Below are positions 63,019 through 64,000 of a stretch of DNA of 64,000 nt, piece after piece. Source of the stretch: Nissolia schottii (taxonomy: Eukaryota > Streptophyta > Magnoliopsida > Fabales > Fabaceae); NCBI GenBank assembly GCA_003254905.1, contig QANU01066072.1, positions 511,940 through 575,939 on the forward strand, written 5' to 3'. Position 1 is the stretch's first letter. Each line of letters opens with the position of its first letter. A program made the position numbers and the translations under genes. The notes beneath the pieces were generated by a model, which saw only the letters and a program-made list of their open reading frames with translations, was not told where the DNA came from and searched no databases.

Positions 63019-63273
63019 AGTGGTTAAGGAGGTCATTGTAGGGGTCCCTATGGCCAGGGACTTGGCTGATCTGGGCGTCCCAATCGAGCTAAGAGTTGTG
63101 GTGGTCGAGATTCTAGAAGCCACAGGGACGCATAGGGAGGCCCACATCTCCTTGGCCTTGTTGCACTTGTCCTTCAACCCGTACAAGTGCTCCCTGAACC
63201 TCCTATCCCTCTCTTTAGGATCCTCCATCATCTTCAAGATCAAGTTCTCCGCGAATTCCATTATGAAACCCAT
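63019..63273 (-). pseudogene. Broken copy of the complex I-like small gene, copy 2
   Basis: From ATG 63273 the first 40 codons match copy 1. One base fewer in the gcatagggaggcccac stretch near 63131-63146 shifts the frame after KEMWA relative to copy 1, so copy 2 reads a different, longer nonsense tail. The downstream segment keeps the shared stops when read in the original frame. Confidence 0.55.
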
Positions 63274-64000
63274 CTCTTCCCCTCTTCAAATCAAGAAACC
63301 CCCAAATCACATCAATTATTATAAACCCTAAATTGCTCTGAGCTACTCACGTAAACTAGTGTATTAATAAGAAAGTAAACGAGCTCGCATAAATTTGAAA
63401 AAATAAAATCATAAATCAAAGTAATAATGAATCGTGAAAGAAAAGCACAAATCTATGAAGTATTTACTCAAAAAAAACACACACACACACACACATCTAT
63501 CCATGATGTATTTACCAAAAAGGCACAAATATGTGCAAAATGAGTGGGGGCACTTGTAATTTATGAAAGACAGAGACGAAATCGGAAAAGAGTTTTGAGA
63601 GAAGAGTAGGAGCAGAGGGCGTGAGCACGAGTGTAAGAGAGTGGGCATCGGAGGGAAAGACCGCGAGAGGCGGATGGCTGACGGCAATGAGGCGGAGGGC
63701 GCGCATGAAGTCAGAAGGAGAGGAGGAGGAGAAGAAGGAGTAAGAATTGAGAAGTGAGGGTTGGTTGTTGAAGGGTGAAGAAGGAGTAGTTTCTATTTTT
63801 ATTTAATTTTTTTCCCTTAACAAAGGGGTTGTCTTAATTTTTTCTTTTTTTTCTTTATTAAACTAAACGATGTTGTTTTACTTTAAAAAAAAATTAACTT
63901 GCGCATGTTGCTTCTTTAACTTGGTGTCTAGATAGCTCTTATTGTAAATTAGGAGTTTTAATTTGCATGAGTTGAGCAAGGGTACACTTGTGTCAAGTGG

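Larger units (their letters stand above)
62700..64000 (-). repeat. CACTA-like gene-capturing unit, copy 2 (runs off the window)
   Basis: Near-identical to copy 1 at 60498-61889, same orientation, starting at the same 'attttaatcttactatg' edge. It lacks about 76 bases inside the transposase fragment (junction near 62930) and has a longer CA microsatellite (63478-63494). It continues beyond 64000. Confidence 0.8.

Overview
The window is nuclear DNA from a flowering plant, most likely a legume of the soybean type. I infer this from AT-rich intergenic DNA, GT-AG introns, plant-specific protein families and plant transposons; the species is not proven. Single-base Ns and a 15-N run inside a poly-A tract mark draft assembly.

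Eight host genes are supported, with exon joins checked codon by codon. From left to right: RNC1, a chloroplast intron-splicing factor (3347-6999, +, 7 exons); casein kinase II alpha (8415-13148, +, 10 exons, 333 aa); a 77-aa SERF/zinc-finger-like protein (21980-19099, -, 3 tiny exons); an ACBP3-like acyl-CoA-binding protein (26030-27447, +); a 449-aa major facilitator transporter (29804-35026, +, 9 exons); the chloroplast membrane protein CGLD27 (37580-39905, +, 7 exons); a J-domain protein with an organelle-like N terminus (44331-40929, -, 5 exons); and an intronless secreted subtilase (52235-54511, +). CK2 alpha, the SERF-like gene and the transporter look like a set that is also clustered on Arabidopsis chromosome 2 (from memory, to be checked). 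The genes do not form a pathway; they are independent housekeeping or plastid genes plus one secreted protease.

Mobile DNA fills much of the rest. There is a 4.2-kb MuDR-type element with 200+ bp terminal inverted repeats and one long reading frame broken by four stop codons (13712-17912). A 1-kb LTR element of TRIM type lies inside an intron of the SERF-like gene (20719-21715). A solo LTR has a perfect target duplication (22655-23032), and a Copia element has a perfect target duplication but no gag (55464-59067). Two inverted copies of one MITE family lie 24 kb apart. A Pack-MULE-like element carries host-like gene fragments (about 44655-46000), and there is a LINE relic (28230-28990).

The right end (59.4-64 kb) is the most intricate part. 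A second copy of the subtilase upstream region has been split by an insertion. Two near-identical direct copies of a roughly 1.35-kb unit combine a CACTA transposase scrap with a broken copy of a small host gene that resembles a plant mitochondrial complex I accessory protein. I found no CRISPR array, rRNA or convincing tRNA. The most unusual structures are the gene-capturing repeat at the right end, the decayed exon duplication beside the TRIM, and the tandem hairpin array near 2.6 kb.
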